A stretch of DNA of 64,000 nucleotides from Gracilaria caudata (GCA_030374735.1 JASCIV010000002.1:56394-120393), one strand, 5' to 3'. Positions 1 to 10,734 are shown, counted from the first letter of the stretch. A program made the numbers and translations. Notes: a model not told the origin generated them from the letters alone.

Positions 1-259
1 AGGTGAGCTGCAAGCTTGATTTGTGTTGCTGGCGTGTCAACTGGCGGAAGCGCGACCTCAGCTGCCGCCAAAATACTTGGGGAGCGAACCGAAACTGCCA
101 AAATGCCGCGCACCGCCGTCGCAACAGCCACTCGTCACCGGCCCGAGTCCTCCGTGCGCCGCCGCCCCGTAACCCCTCCGCCTCCTCCCCCGACCAGCGC
201 GCGCCGCGCGCAGCCCGTCTTCGTCAAATGATCTGTAGCTGTTCGGCCTCGTCGCTGTC
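1..259 (+). promoter_or_regulatory. GC- and pyrimidine-rich 5' region of the first gene
   Basis: The stretch before the first gene is rich in C and CpG, especially positions 105-225. The other start regions at about 23.2-23.85 kb and 56.7-56.92 kb look the same. I see no TATA box. Short open frames here lack codon-like composition and I do not treat them as genes. It is probably the core promoter and 5' UTR of the downstream gene. Confidence 0.4.
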
Positions 260-1885
260 ATGAGCTCCTCCTTCCCCACAAGCTGGGAGCCCTACGGTTC
301 GTCGCAGCAAAATGCCGCCCTGGCCTGGCGCCGCCCCGCTACTCTGCCTTCGCAGCAGCCGCCGCCGCTTTCCACTAGATGGCAGTCCACACAGGATGCT
401 TCTCAGGCCTCCCCGCTTCCTTCTTTGGATCCCAACCAGCGTGTGGCTCCTGACTTATCGGCATTCCAAGCAAATGACCGCGAGCAAAAGTCTGTTGCAA
501 GGTTCGAGTCCCTGAGGGAAGAAATCCAACAAGTCACAGCTCAGTTGCGACAACTCAACTCTAATATTGAAACCCTCAGAACTTCACAGGCACAGCCTTT
601 TCCAGCACTCATTGCGGAGGTAGGGCGTCTCAGTCAGCTGATCGGCGAACTCGTACAGCGGCCGGCTGTCCATGGCCACCAGTCAAATCTTGAATTTGCA
701 ATTGCGTCCTCGGAGAAACGAATAACCGACACCGTGTTGGCTATCACTGATGTTGCTACGAGTGTCCAAACTTCCTGCGCCGCCATTATTCCCAGACTGG
801 ACTCTGGGTTGGGATCAGTAGAGAGGCTTATTCATGCTGCGACTAGCTCTGTTGCTGCTGATGTTCCGAAATGGTTTGAGCTCGCGTTTCGGCAAATGGC
901 CACTCATCACATAGCGCCAATGCTCTCGGAGTCAGAAGCACGTGTTAAAGCCCAGTTTGAGAGAAGTTGCACCGATATGATCACGGGAATTGAAAAGCAT
1001 GTTAGCATGACCGTAGGAAATGGCGTGGCACAAGTTCTTAACAGGATCTCGTTGGAGCAGACACTCGGTGCGCAATCGACATCTGTGTTCCCACCGACGG
1101 GAGTAAATCTACTTTCGTCGAACGACGTTGGTGACACAGAACCTAAGGCCAGGCCCACAGGCATACCGAGTAAGGATGCTGACGTAGAACAATCGGCTAA
1201 AAACTCAACCGCCGTCATGTCCGAGAAGAAAACTGGACTTCCAGGCCCGCAACCCCCGCCTGCAAACCCGTCAAGAGCCCAACGTGCTGACGATGGCAAA
1301 GAGATTCCATTTGCTGAGGAGAAGAAATATTCGCCAAAGACAACAACACCCTTAGAAACATCGGTAAAACCGAAGGTCCCAGTCCTACTCAACGGGAGCG
1401 CCAAAACTAATTTAATCAATGGGTCGGAGAGTAAAGCAGACCCCCCACCAGCAGAACAGAATGGAAATAGTCTCTCAAATCCAAAAGTGGTAACAAAAGA
1501 AGTGTCTCCGCGAAAGGAGGAAGATTCTGCTGTAGAAGAACTTGATATCTTTGAAGAAAGTGAGGTTCAAGGGAAAGGAACACCGTCCAAAAATAAGGGG
1601 AAAGAAGAAGGTCAACGCCGGAATGGAAAGCAGGGTGTCCGACAAGCGAGACAACGGAAGCAGGATTACACAGAACCAAGTGCCGACCTCGGCACAGACA
1701 GTTCAGAATCAAAGGACCCATCCGAAGAGGAAGGTGAAGAAGAATCTGAATGGGAGTGTAACGAGTCCGATTCAGAATCCCATTCCTCTGGTGGATCCCA
1801 CGGAGTTGAAGGCTTTCATCGGCCAGGGTCAAAACGAATGAAACGATCTTTCGTGAGGCGTTCAAAACGGCAAAGACAAACATAG
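260..1885 (+). CDS. Hypothetical nuclear protein with coiled coil and acidic/basic tail (541 aa)
   Basis: I do not recognise a family. The N-terminal 60 residues are Ser/Pro/Gln-rich. Residues about 75-115 form a likely coiled coil with regular Leu/Ile spacing (REEIQQVTAQLRQLNSNIE). A helical middle segment runs to about residue 260, followed by a long disordered Pro/Lys/Glu region. The tail has an acidic Glu/Ser block (EEEGEEESEWE) and ends in a basic stretch (KRMKRSFVRRSKRQRQ) that looks like a nuclear localisation signal. The ATG at 260 is the first in frame and follows a GC-rich leader. Single exon. A chromatin or scaffold role would fit the composition but is a guess. Confidence 0.7.
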   Translation: MSSSFPTSWEPYGSSQQNAALAWRRPATLPSQQPPPLSTRWQSTQDASQASPLPSLDPNQRVAPDLSAFQANDREQKSVARFESLREEIQQVTAQLRQLNSNIETLRTSQAQPFPALIAEVGRLSQLIGELVQRPAVHGHQSNLEFAIASSEKRITDTVLAITDVATSVQTSCAAIIPRLDSGLGSVERLIHAATSSVAADVPKWFELAFRQMATHHIAPMLSESEARVKAQFERSCTDMITGIEKHVSMTVGNGVAQVLNRISLEQTLGAQSTSVFPPTGVNLLSSNDVGDTEPKARPTGIPSKDADVEQSAKNSTAVMSEKKTGLPGPQPPPANPSRAQRADDGKEIPFAEEKKYSPKTTTPLETSVKPKVPVLLNGSAKTNLINGSESKADPPPAEQNGNSLSNPKVVTKEVSPRKEEDSAVEELDIFEESEVQGKGTPSKNKGKEEGQRRNGKQGVRQARQRKQDYTEPSADLGTDSSESKDPSEEEGEEESEWECNESDSESHSSGGSHGVEGFHRPGSKRMKRSFVRRSKRQRQT

Positions 1886-2825
1886 CGAAGACAAATAGGG
1901 CCACTTCACATCGTTTCTCAACATAATGCATATACTCGAGCGTATCACGGAAGATGATTCTCGTTCCAAGCTTTGAAGCAGCAGGGAACATTTCTTGCGA
2001 GAATCGGGACGTGAGTTAATGTCTGAGGATTTCTAAGGCTATTGCATTTGACAAGGACAATGCAAATACTTAGTGGCCCGCTCTGCATCGCAAATCGAGG
2101 GGATCAACACCGCTATTTTCCATAGGTCTCTATAAACAAAAACATGAAGTGAGCTACTTCGTAAAAAGAACTTGTGACATATAATTACGTATTCACGGAG
2201 GACAGTGCCGGGAGCAACAAGAACCAGTTGCGGACCTTCTTGTGGCTCTTGGGTGAAAACCGTAATTTGGTTCGGCGTTGACCCATAGGCAAGTAAGATC
2301 CGTGGTAAGGTCATAACGAGCTTCGACAGACATCGCAAAGGCCCATTTCGCTGTCGAAATCTGCTGTGTATATCGCGTCATACTGGCATATGTATCACCA
2401 TCAGGCCATCCACATTTATTCTTGTGCCTCAAGCTATAAGATCGTCGGAATTTGAAAAGGTTCGAGGTTTATTGAGAGCTATGGAAGTCAGTCTTTCGAC
2501 TAGATTTTCAACTTCACCGGTCGATTGCATTTTGGAGCGAGAAAAACTTGGCAAAGCTAGTCGAGCGCTCTCGAGTGTTCAGGTCTGGAACAGGCTTATC
2601 ATGTGATCTCTACGAAACACAGTTCCGTGAAGATTATCGCCATTTATCGTACGGCACCTCTCAGTTCGGGTTGTAAGGTTCCCTTCAACTCAGACAATTT
2701 CGGATTCTTTTGGCTTAACGCCCTTAACGTTATCCATGTACCCTTGTAGAGAGTTCATATCATAGTGATATTAAAAGCTTTCACAGGAATAAATCTGTAA
2801 CACTTCCCGGACTTTTGTTCTTTCT

Positions 2826-3065
2826 AATTGTAATTGTGCGACTCATCTGTCAGGAAAGAGATTTTTATGCACCTGTCGCCCTAATGTGTTGAACAACGTC
2901 GAACATTATGTCCTGCGTTGTCCACGACGGACTCTGTCTCGAAGGCTCTGTCTGCCTTCTGCAAAGGATCGTCGGAATTTAACAGTACCGGAGATCATCA
3001 AGAAGTGGCCCGAAAAAATGTTAGGTTTCTTAGTGAGAGAGCGTTTCTTCCAACGCTCTGCGTAG
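2826..3065 (+). mobile_element. Remnant of a non-LTR retrotransposon (C-terminal Cys/His motif)
   Basis: A 79-codon open segment without a start contains CTCRPNVLNNVEHYVLRCPR and then FLVRERFFQR. A Cys-x-Cys pair followed by a V-E-H-x4-CP motif is typical of the zinc-finger-like segment at the C-terminus of LINE reverse transcriptases. It ends at TAG 3063-3065 and is flanked by a GA repeat. The rest of the element is not recognisable, so this is a decayed fragment. The assignment rests on the motif only. Confidence 0.45.
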
Positions 3066-3090
3066 AAATTGAACTATCGCGCCCGTAAAT

Positions 3091-3106
3091 GAGAGAGAGA
3101 GAGAGA
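3091..3106. repeat. (GA)8 microsatellite
   Basis: A pure GA dinucleotide run just downstream of the LINE-like fragment. Similar runs occur at about 16635-16653 (CT) and 28604-28622 (GA). Confidence 0.85.
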
Positions 3107-4104
3107 CAATTTCTCCTTTCTTCTAAGGAAAGATGACATTCTCCGGCAATCCTATGCATCGCGGAAAGCGTTGACAGAGTCTGTGTGGGTTGCATCATGC
3201 CGACACGTTCAAAACTTTGTGGAGTGGCTGTGGACAAGCTCCGTGACATCTGGAGACATTTGGCGATTTGCGCATTCTTCAATTACGTCGAAGGCACGGC
3301 AGGTAGGCTCATGGTCAAGCAGTGTTCTCTTCTTGCTTCGTAGCTACTAGCTTCAACCGCTATTCGCGAAACGCATTCCGCACTTTGGATCGCTCACAGC
3401 CGTAAAGTAGTTCGCATGCCGTTTGCGTTCTGACACATGTGTGGGGATGTCGTGGGTGGATGCGCAGTGCTCTAAAAGCGATTGGTTCGAGTGCGGAATT
3501 ACTGGAACGCTACCCTTGTACGAAGGATAGTAGGCTCGCCAAGTACCTTTGTACTTAGAATTGGAGAAAGTGAAATGTGGTCACCCTGGGCGACTGCACA
3601 CGAGCCGTTTCCTATAGGAGTCCCAAACCACGTGGGTCCCAAATATACTTTTTTTACCAGATATTCTTCGTGTTGATTCTGGTTCACCCATTCCTTCATC
3701 AGTGTTCTCGGAAGTTGAACTGTCTTTCACATATTTCATCTCTCCTCACGCTTCTCTACATAACCTAAAGCTGTCATGCTCCAGAGCAGTTCTTATGCAC
3801 ATCTCGTTGCACGCCCCCTTTTCTTGCGTCCATCTATTGAAGAGGCTTTGACTTTTAGAATCACGTTTCCGCTTGTCTAGACATTGAAGTTTTTATCAGG
3901 AATATACCATTGACATCTTACTCCTCAAGCATTAGGATGTCCTTTCCGGTGCAAGCCAAGCGACCTTAAAAGAATTTCGTGACAGTCGGACTAACGCTTT
4001 TGGAAAGTTATACAGTTTCCACATTCTTTTGTACTTATACTGGATCCTGAACGGGTCTTTACGTGCAAAACTCAGATCATACGACTTAAGTAATTTTCTG
4101 TTCA

Positions 4105-5142
4105 ATGACATGCTTCGCTCTTCCCCCAGCTGGGATAATTACGACTAGAATGCCCCCTGGATTTCTGCCAATTAAGGGGGTGCCGCGCCCCGTGCATCGT
4201 CAAAGTCTTAGGGTTGCTGTGACAATGAAGCGTCCATCTAGCTCAATGCTGCCCCGCATTGTCGTCCTTCCTGGTGAGTTTAAGTAACACATTTCCTCTA
4301 AACAAACACGACATTTTCTGACATATCCAAATGCATGTCCCCACAAAGGCTTAGATGGAACGGATCTCTTGCTGGACCCTTTTCGCAAACAGCTATGTGC
4401 ACCTGATGATCCTGATCGAGTAATTGCAGTTGATTACCCGTATGACCGTATTCTCTCAGTTCCGGAGATAGCTTCTTTTGTTATAGACAACTACTTGTCA
4501 AAACTTGCAAGCGACAATCGAGGTTACGTGGTCGTGAATCAGTCCTTTTCGGGACATATTGGTTTGCAACTAGCTCGCCTTAATTTGCCCGGATTGCTTG
4601 AAGGGCAAGTATTTATCAACTCTTTTGTTTCCCCACCGGGTCCTTCATTCCTCCGAAATATTCCGTTAGGCGCGACGACCTCTTTCTTCAAGAATCAGCC
4701 ACCTGCATGGATGGTCAGTCGGTTTTTCTTAGGGCCAAATGCAAAGGGAATGGACCATGTCCAAAAACAGGCATCTCTAGTGCAGCCGGAAGTGATGACC
4801 CATCGACTTTCGCTTTGTTTGAACGAGAATTCGTGGCATGCATGGCGCGATCGCAACTTGCTATGCTCGTCTCGAACGATGTATCTGCGCGGCGATGATG
4901 ATTTTCTCATCTCTGAAAGGCAAGCGCGGCAGATGCGATCAGCGCGACCAGACATTTCATGGGTATCAGTGCCAAGTGGTCCTCACATGTTGTTGCAACG
5001 ATATGGAACCGATTGTGCTGCTGCCGTAGACGAATTTTGTGTTGGATTACACGAACGCTATTCATCTTTAGAGTCCTTCGTTTCGGGCGCGGCTTTCTTG
5101 GAGAAAGGCGAGGGAATAAGCTTGGAAACCCGCTCCCTATAG
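4105..5142 (+). CDS. Alpha/beta-hydrolase (two exons, 320 aa)
   Basis: Exons are 4105-4273 and 4349-5142. The 75-nt intron starts GTGAGT and ends AAAG. Splicing restores the family signature LPGLDGTDLLLDPF, the oxyanion-hole region of lipase/esterase-like hydrolases. The nucleophile is probably Ser122 in NQSFSG, a relaxed form of GxSxG. The acid is probably in RGDDDFLIS (about 239-241) and the His is H269 in GPHMLLQ. The N-terminal about 45 residues could be a targeting peptide; Met16 or Met41 are alternative starts. Substrate is unknown. The last 85 nt overlap the convergent DUF1295 gene on the opposite strand. Confidence 0.85.
4274..4348 (+). other. Intron of the alpha/beta-hydrolase gene
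   Basis: GTGAGT...AAAG, 75 nt, phase 1. Removing it joins LP to GLDGT and keeps the frame open to the stop at 5142. Confidence 0.85.
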
Positions 5143-6101
5143 TCGGCGTACGCTGGATATTTCTGCATCAATATCGTCTCTGATAAGAGCATTGTGGTTT
5201 GAAAGAGTACAATGTACAGCACAGGACCGATTAAAGTCCAGTTCAACCACTGCGAACTTGGTGAAATCGAAAACAAGTAGAAGAAACACCAAACCATGAT
5301 TTCTCCGAAATAGTTCGGATGGCGACTCCAGACAAACAGTCCGGATTGCACAAAACCGCGTTTCACCTCATCAATTTGTTCCGGTGTCATATTCAGCTCC
5401 ACGACATCAGCCCTCTGCGAACCTTTCATCCATTTCGCTTTACGATTCTGAAAACATTGCTGTTGAAAATCTGCAATGGACTCGATAAGGATCGAGAGAG
5501 CCATTCCGATGGCCGCGATGATGTCAATGACTGTGAACTGCGGGCTAAGCCCTCGACCTGTCCACGCAATGTATAACGGAGATGATCCGAAGGCCAGAAG
5601 CAGTGTCATGTTTCCAACAACCAAAACAGCGTAAGCAAGGGCAAATAGAAAGCCATTCTTGACAACATTGGCTCGAAGCCAGGGATAACGATAGTCCAGA
5701 TGTCCAGGTCTGTAGTATCCACGAGTAAACGATCCATATGTTAGTCGAAGACCCCACGCAAAGACCAAGGCTGCCATGATCGTTAGTCTGAAGTCGAGAG
5801 AGGAGTTTGTCCGACGATCGTCGCTAATAACTGGATGGGACGCATATAGAAGAGCATAAACCATTGGAATGAATGTCCAGAAGCGATCGTTCCATGCGTA
5901 TGAGCGGGTCAAGATACACAAAACCAACTGAATGAATATCAAGAAAGCAGTTATCCAAAAGGAAGTGACAACAGGGTTCAGTGCCACGATTGTATCGTAT
6001 AAACTCGCCAAGGTGAAGTTGTTCACAAGCTCCGGTAGTACCCTGATGGAAGCGACGTTGATGGTGAGGATAACCTGAGAAAGATGGTGTGATGCACTCA
6101 T
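5058..6101 (-). CDS. DUF1295 / steroid 5-alpha-reductase-like membrane enzyme (347 aa)
   Basis: Polytopic membrane protein with several hydrophobic segments between residues 40 and 330. The C-terminal hallmark of the DUF1295/steroid-reductase superfamily is present: FVWSRHPNYFGEIMVWCFFY, followed near the end by a KYPAYADYRERVSKLIPSPF tail. Family members are presumed NAD(P)H-dependent reductases or methyltransferase-like enzymes of lipid metabolism; the substrate cannot be told here. The basic C-terminus (FSKKAAPETKDSKDE) could carry an ER-retention-like lysine signal. Single exon, ATG at 6101. The last 28 codons lie antisense to the coding 3' end of the alpha/beta-hydrolase. Confidence 0.9.
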   Translation of the reverse strand: MSASHHLSQVILTINVASIRVLPELVNNFTLASLYDTIVALNPVVTSFWITAFLIFIQLVLCILTRSYAWNDRFWTFIPMVYALLYASHPVISDDRRTNSSLDFRLTIMAALVFAWGLRLTYGSFTRGYYRPGHLDYRYPWLRANVVKNGFLFALAYAVLVVGNMTLLLAFGSSPLYIAWTGRGLSPQFTVIDIIAAIGMALSILIESIADFQQQCFQNRKAKWMKGSQRADVVELNMTPEQIDEVKRGFVQSGLFVWSRHPNYFGEIMVWCFFYLFSISPSSQWLNWTLIGPVLYIVLFQTTMLLSETILMQKYPAYADYRERVSKLIPSPFSKKAAPETKDSKDE

Positions 6102-7190
6102 TGTGCCTGTCCTCTGCAGAATCCGACTACTGGGATTGGTGTTCGGGTTTTGCGTAAGAGAACTCGATACCCCCTGGATTCGCCCTTACCGTTGGGTATC
6201 CCCTTGTATCCCTAAATCTACAAGCTCTCGTGCTCACTTTCTCACAATCTCACAGCTCTAGTGCAACCCAGAAGCCCAAGTTTTGCCCTTCCTAAACCGG
6301 GTTGATGCCGGAACAATCTACTCCGCGTTAGATTAGGATGATTGATTACTCTGGCCTCTTGGGCAAACTGGATATCAGCAACCACAACTAAATGCCTCTC
6401 GTCTTCCTGCTCCGAATGTGGAATGATTGCGGTGAAACGATTTCTACGAATGTACAACGATGGTCTTGCATATATCAGAGCGGCTGCTCGTCGCACCTAG
6501 TACGAACCTCGCGGTCTATCACGGATCCCGCGAATGGAAAACAACACGAGAAGCGGCTGTTTTGAATACAACACAAGCCGTTGCAGAAGGGTATGGCTGG
6601 CAGTTTTGTGCGCAGAGGTGCGAAGGTAGATTCCAAGACAAAGCTCAACCACCGAACACTTCGACCAGTCTTTGCAGACGGGTTCTTTAAAAGAGACTCT
6701 TTCGTGGTTTTGCTGGATTGACAATCCAACCAAAATCATGCCGCAGATCAACGTTAGGGATATCGATATCCTAGTAAAATCCCGTACGGGATTCCATACA
6801 TATCCACTGCGGAGCGGTGTAAGCCATCGTTCCCATCATCATGATCCGAACGGTTGAGAATTTGGGCTGAATTGCCCTCTTCGCCTCTGGTTTCCTGGAT
6901 ACTGTACCAAACTTTGATTCTAAACTCTGAATTTCAGTACGATAGCAGTTTTGCGACGGTCGGGGAGAACTTTTTGTACAAGGGTAACGCGAGTTGGGGA
7001 TCACACATGCAGAGGCTATTGACCGCTTTACTCGCGCAGGCGAGATATGTAATCGAGTAGAAGGCATTTGCGCTTACCATCTCTGCTGTGGGTGCGACGA
7101 AATCCAAAACAGTTCGAGAACATACGCAGGCGCAAAGAAAGGGGGCAGTCAACCGTTCACATTACTTCAATCAAGACATTACCACCTACC
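6102..7190. other. Intergenic region with palindromes and one repeat terminus
   Basis: No gene I can support. It contains two perfect palindromes (6758-6771 and 6778-6793), a TACAAGGGTA repeat terminus at 6977-6986, and a related degenerate copy near 6183-6210. Open frames on both strands are short and mutually overlapping. Confidence 0.5.
6758..6793. repeat. Two adjacent perfect palindromes
   Basis: GGATATCGATATCC (6758-6771) and AATCCCGTACGGGATT (6778-6793) lie 6 bp apart. Both are perfect inverted repeats with no spacer. They could be dimeric protein-binding sites; nothing else supports that. Confidence 0.6.
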
Positions 7191-7613
7191 ATGTTCAAAC
7201 TTTTTGTGAGACTGGCCGTGCCGCTCCTGATGGCGATTGTGGGCGCACGCAAGGTCCTCAAAGCAGGCAAAAAGAGAAAGGAAGCGAAGAAGTTGGAGTC
7301 GGCTCCCGAAAGTGCAGAGCAGAGTGAAACTGGACCTGACTCGCCATTGGATCAACCCGCACACAACGAACTGTTCTGCATGGGGTCCGTTGCAAAACAG
7401 CCAAAGAGGAAACAGAGATTGTCCCGAACTTCATGGAACCGGGGCAGTAACAACATGGGCAGTCTCCACGGACAGCCAAGGTCTCCTGGAGGACGTGAAG
7501 TGGACAGCAATGTGCTGGATGTGGAGAGCTCGGCTCCCGTGGAATCCGAGAGAGGGGAAAGATCTAAACCTGAACCGGTGGAGCGACCGAGCACCAAGCG
7601 TTCGAGGACGTGA
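7191..7613 (+). CDS. Small hypothetical protein with N-terminal hydrophobic segment (140 aa)
   Basis: The frame is open from 7068, but the first convincing start is ATG 7191 in the context ctaccATG. Residues 4-19 (LFVRLAVPLLMAIVGA) are a signal anchor or transmembrane segment. A strongly basic patch follows (RKVLKAGKKRKEAKK), then a disordered Ser/Glu/Pro-rich tail ending TKRSRT. No family recognised. A single-pass membrane protein with a basic disordered tail fits the sequence. It could be spurious, because the only evidence is composition. Confidence 0.45.
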   Translation: MFKLFVRLAVPLLMAIVGARKVLKAGKKRKEAKKLESAPESAEQSETGPDSPLDQPAHNELFCMGSVAKQPKRKQRLSRTSWNRGSNNMGSLHGQPRSPGGREVDSNVLDVESSAPVESERGERSKPEPVERPSTKRSRT

Positions 7614-9585
7614 TATTGCTACATTTTGGCATTGACAAACATTCGCGTCGCTTGTGATACAGAAGGGCTAATTGTGATGAATGACTTTGCTTTTCTCGTC
7701 ATGACTGTTATGGAATACTTGCTGTTCTACACTGTGCTCTCTCGTTCCCTCCTCCTCCATATCACACCCGCATCGTGTGCGCAGCTTGTCCCTCTGTTTC
7801 AACGATAATCCCGCTCCACAATAACGCTAGCGTCTTCAACCCCCGTTAGAGTGTGATAATTTGCCCACAATCGAACGAGTGACATTATCCTTGAACACAA
7901 CAGACAAAACCTAGAAAGGGTTGCAGCCAAAGTAAACAGCCTCGACATTTGACGCACCTTCGTGGCATTCGTAAATCTGATCGCAACGAGCGCAATCATA
8001 TGTTTTGGATGTCCAAACCTGTACGCCAATGGCATTCAAACGGATTGGACGTCCAGAACCTCAAAATGAGCAGCTCCCTCATCTCGTCTCCTTTGAGCAC
8101 TTGGCATTGAGCAAACGGAGAACTTGTTGCGCATTCCGCGGAAGAATCAGGCCGCGTGTTAAGACCAGGCCTGGCTTACGACAACACTCCACTGCGCGAG
8201 CGATTTACGCGTTAGAGCAATGCGCAGGGATGTTAGCGTACCCACATGACCGCGCAAAGCGAACACCCAAACTTGTTCTGCGTTACCTGGGGTTATTGTG
8301 ACTAATAATACTACACTACTGATGCCAACAATACTCCCTGGACGGTGTCTAAAAGATTTTTGCTGCTCAGCGGCATACTCAGATTTGTGCAATGGCCCAG
8401 CGTTGGGACGACGTCGGCTTCTTAAGTAACGGTTTCAGTAAATTCTTTCAGTTCTTGAAGTTAAGGGCGACCGTCAGGCTCGTTACAAAATTACAACAGA
8501 GATGGAGCCGCGTCGACTCTTCTGGATACTTCACAAAACGAGAATCCTTTAGCGACGATTCTCTTGATTCCCAGAACTGCGGTTGTGGAACTAACAGATA
8601 TTGGAAGCACGAGTAGAGTGCCGATTGAATTAGATGCGTTTATGCAAATAACGGAGCCCTATCGTTGATCGGACAGTAGCGCCCATTGCCATTGTGAGCA
8701 ATCCACAGGAGCAACTTCTAACGCGAAAGGGAATAAGCTGCATGATACAAAGGCCTAGCCTTAGGCCGAATAAACGGATGGCGACACAGAGAGCAAGAAC
8801 GTAAAACCAGGCCTTGTGCTGAGCCATGTCCCAACTGTCCAAATCAATCGCATAGGTACAACTCAGCACTGTCGGATAACAATGTTATGCAGATAGAAGC
8901 CCTTCTGGGCCCATAACTGTAATATTCTTGGGAATGCCATGAATGCCATTCCAAGAATGTTATAGTTATGGGCCCAGGGGGGCTTTATCTGCAGATTCCG
9001 ACACAAGTTGCAACCACGCGCCGAGTTTGTTACCAACAAAACCTCTTGCACGGCTACATGGAGGTAGAAGTTCGCGAGGGAAAAACGGAAAGTTGTTTGA
9101 ATACGTGGATAACGTCGAGGTTGTCATGGCTGAAAGGTGACCTGATGGCTGCAACAAGTAATGGTGAACTTGATATTCTCCGGTGTCGAAATGGGCCAGG
9201 ATTAGCTCCGACTGCCCAACCATTTCTCTTATGGGAACGCATTATGTTTTGCTTGGAAAACGAACTTTTGTTGCACTACTTACCCAACGAATCTAGCACG
9301 AAGAAGAAATATGCAGCTCGCAGTGTTTCGTGGTGAACATGAGTTGTGAAGGAGACTGACTGCCGGAGCTGGAATGTGCGATTTGCTTCAAACCTAACAC
9401 CGTTTGTGGATGTTTCAACTGTTCGACTGAAATGGACAGGGTATCTGTTCAACGCCATGGGTAGCCCTGTGTACAGAAAGTTTCCATCACCGAACGCCGC
9501 CTAAGTGCACCACAATGGCGCTTTAAGAATGGAAGCTTTCACTGCACCATACATGCAGGAGATAATAACATACACGAAAAAGGCA
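7614..9585. other. Intergenic region with long hairpin
   Basis: No gene is supported. The main feature is the 104-bp hairpin at 8889-8992. Short open frames on both strands show no recognisable motif. Confidence 0.5.
8889..8992. repeat. Long near-perfect inverted repeat (about 42-bp stem, 10-nt loop)
   Basis: The left arm starts GCAGATAGAAGCCC and the right arm ends GGGCTTTATCTGC. TGGGCCCATAACT pairs with AGTTATGGGCCCA, and ATTCTTGG(G)AATG pairs with CATTCCAAGAAT. The loop is about CCATGAATGC. Only a few mismatches and one or two bulges interrupt the stem. It may be a foldback element or a small-RNA precursor hairpin. Confidence 0.8.
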
Positions 9586-10455
9586 CTACAAGGCGGGTAG
9601 TGTTACAGCCGGATGATCTTGCTCATTGGCGTCGCATAGAGCCACTGGCGGCTTTGGCAGCAACTTTCCTTGTTCAAAGGCATAGTCCTTGACAACGGCC
9701 TCCCCTGGCATGAACCTCACAGAATAGCGAGCAATTCCTTTTCCCTTGCCTCTCTCCGACCCAGGTGTGAAAGGATTACCGCGGTGGAACAACCAGCGAG
9801 TGTGCAGGATGACATCGCCGGCTTTCATAATCGGCGTCTCTGCAATACGCTCAAGTCGGGCATTCTTCTCCGGGTCAATGGTGGCCAGCATGCAGGTTTT
9901 GCCCTTGATAGCCTCGCGACAATCCAAGAAGGGCGACAAATAAGAGCGAGGGGCCACGGTCAAGCCACCCCCTTCTTCGGTGACGTCGTGCAGCGCAATC
10001 CACGCATTGACCCCGGGCCCCGGCGCATCAGGCGGACACGGCCAGAACAAAGCGTCATCAACATGAAAGTTGCAGAACTTGTTGGCAGCGTTCTTCCGAG
10101 AGAAGGCATCTCTCAGCACGACCAAGCCGCGCTGCGCTCGACTCACGGGCGTGAGCTGGGCGGCGGCGGCGGCGATTGGCGACGACGTGGCAATCTCGCG
10201 GAACACCGGGTCGAAGCGCCACACGCGGAAGAGCAGTGAGTCGTGCAACGGATTGGCGGACGCGGCGGCTTCCACGGTGGGCAGTGCGGCATAGACGCGT
10301 TGCAGAAGCGCAGGGGAGAGCAGCGACGGGACGACGATGTAGCCCTTCTCGAAGAAGGTGTCGATTTGGGCGGCGGATAGAGGCCCTCGCTTTGCGAGGA
10401 GCGCAGGGGAGGGGCGCACGAGCTCCTCACCGGGCTGAACTGTTGCAACGGTCAT
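9586..10455 (-). CDS. Phytanoyl-CoA dioxygenase (PhyH) family protein (289 aa)
   Basis: A 2-oxoglutarate/Fe(II)-dependent oxygenase of the PhyH family. The iron-binding triad is visible: H131 and D133 in NFHVDDALFW, and distal H224 in LFHRGNPF. R247 in ARYSVRFMPG is a likely 2-oxoglutarate ligand. The N-terminal motif LSAAQIDTFFEKGYIVVPSL is the usual PhyH opening (enzyme blocks a residue path from a C-terminal helix). Length is typical. There is no clear C-terminal peroxisome signal (ends TLPAL). PhyH proteins hydroxylate diverse substrates, so phytanoyl-CoA cannot be assumed. Single exon, divergent from the small gene at 10735. Confidence 0.9.
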   Translation of the reverse strand: MTVATVQPGEELVRPSPALLAKRGPLSAAQIDTFFEKGYIVVPSLLSPALLQRVYAALPTVEAAASANPLHDSLLFRVWRFDPVFREIATSSPIAAAAAQLTPVSRAQRGLVVLRDAFSRKNAANKFCNFHVDDALFWPCPPDAPGPGVNAWIALHDVTEEGGGLTVAPRSYLSPFLDCREAIKGKTCMLATIDPEKNARLERIAETPIMKAGDVILHTRWLFHRGNPFTPGSERGKGKGIARYSVRFMPGEAVVKDYAFEQGKLLPKPPVALCDANEQDHPAVTLPAL

Positions 10456-10734
10456 TGCGGCGCAGCGACTGCGGAGGCGCGGGGTACAGGGCGGTGGTCG
10501 GGAGGGGGCAGTTATGAAGGAAGCTGGACGTGGGATGCGGAAGGCCGGGATGGATCACGAACATTGGGTGGCGGTAGAAAGGCTTTGAACTTGGCCAGTC
10601 GTGCAAATTGTGGGGTGCGTGGGATGTTATGACAAGCCCAAACGCGTTGTCGCTACCGTAAGAAATGCGCCAATTGTTCATTGGCATGGAGAAAAGGTAT
10701 CTTCGCGTTGTGATTGCCACTGGCAGAGTGCAAA

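Larger units (their letters stand above)
1886..4104. other. Intergenic desert with repeat debris
   Basis: No intact gene is visible. It holds a LINE-like fragment (2826-3065), two copies of the decamer TACCCTTGTA (2739-2748 and 3511-3520) and a GA microsatellite (about 3091-3106). Open frames are short and their composition is not coding. Confidence 0.6.

Noticed and set aside
907..1991. Two long minus-strand frames over the first gene
   Set aside because: They have no domain and lie on the strand opposite the better-supported coiled-coil protein.
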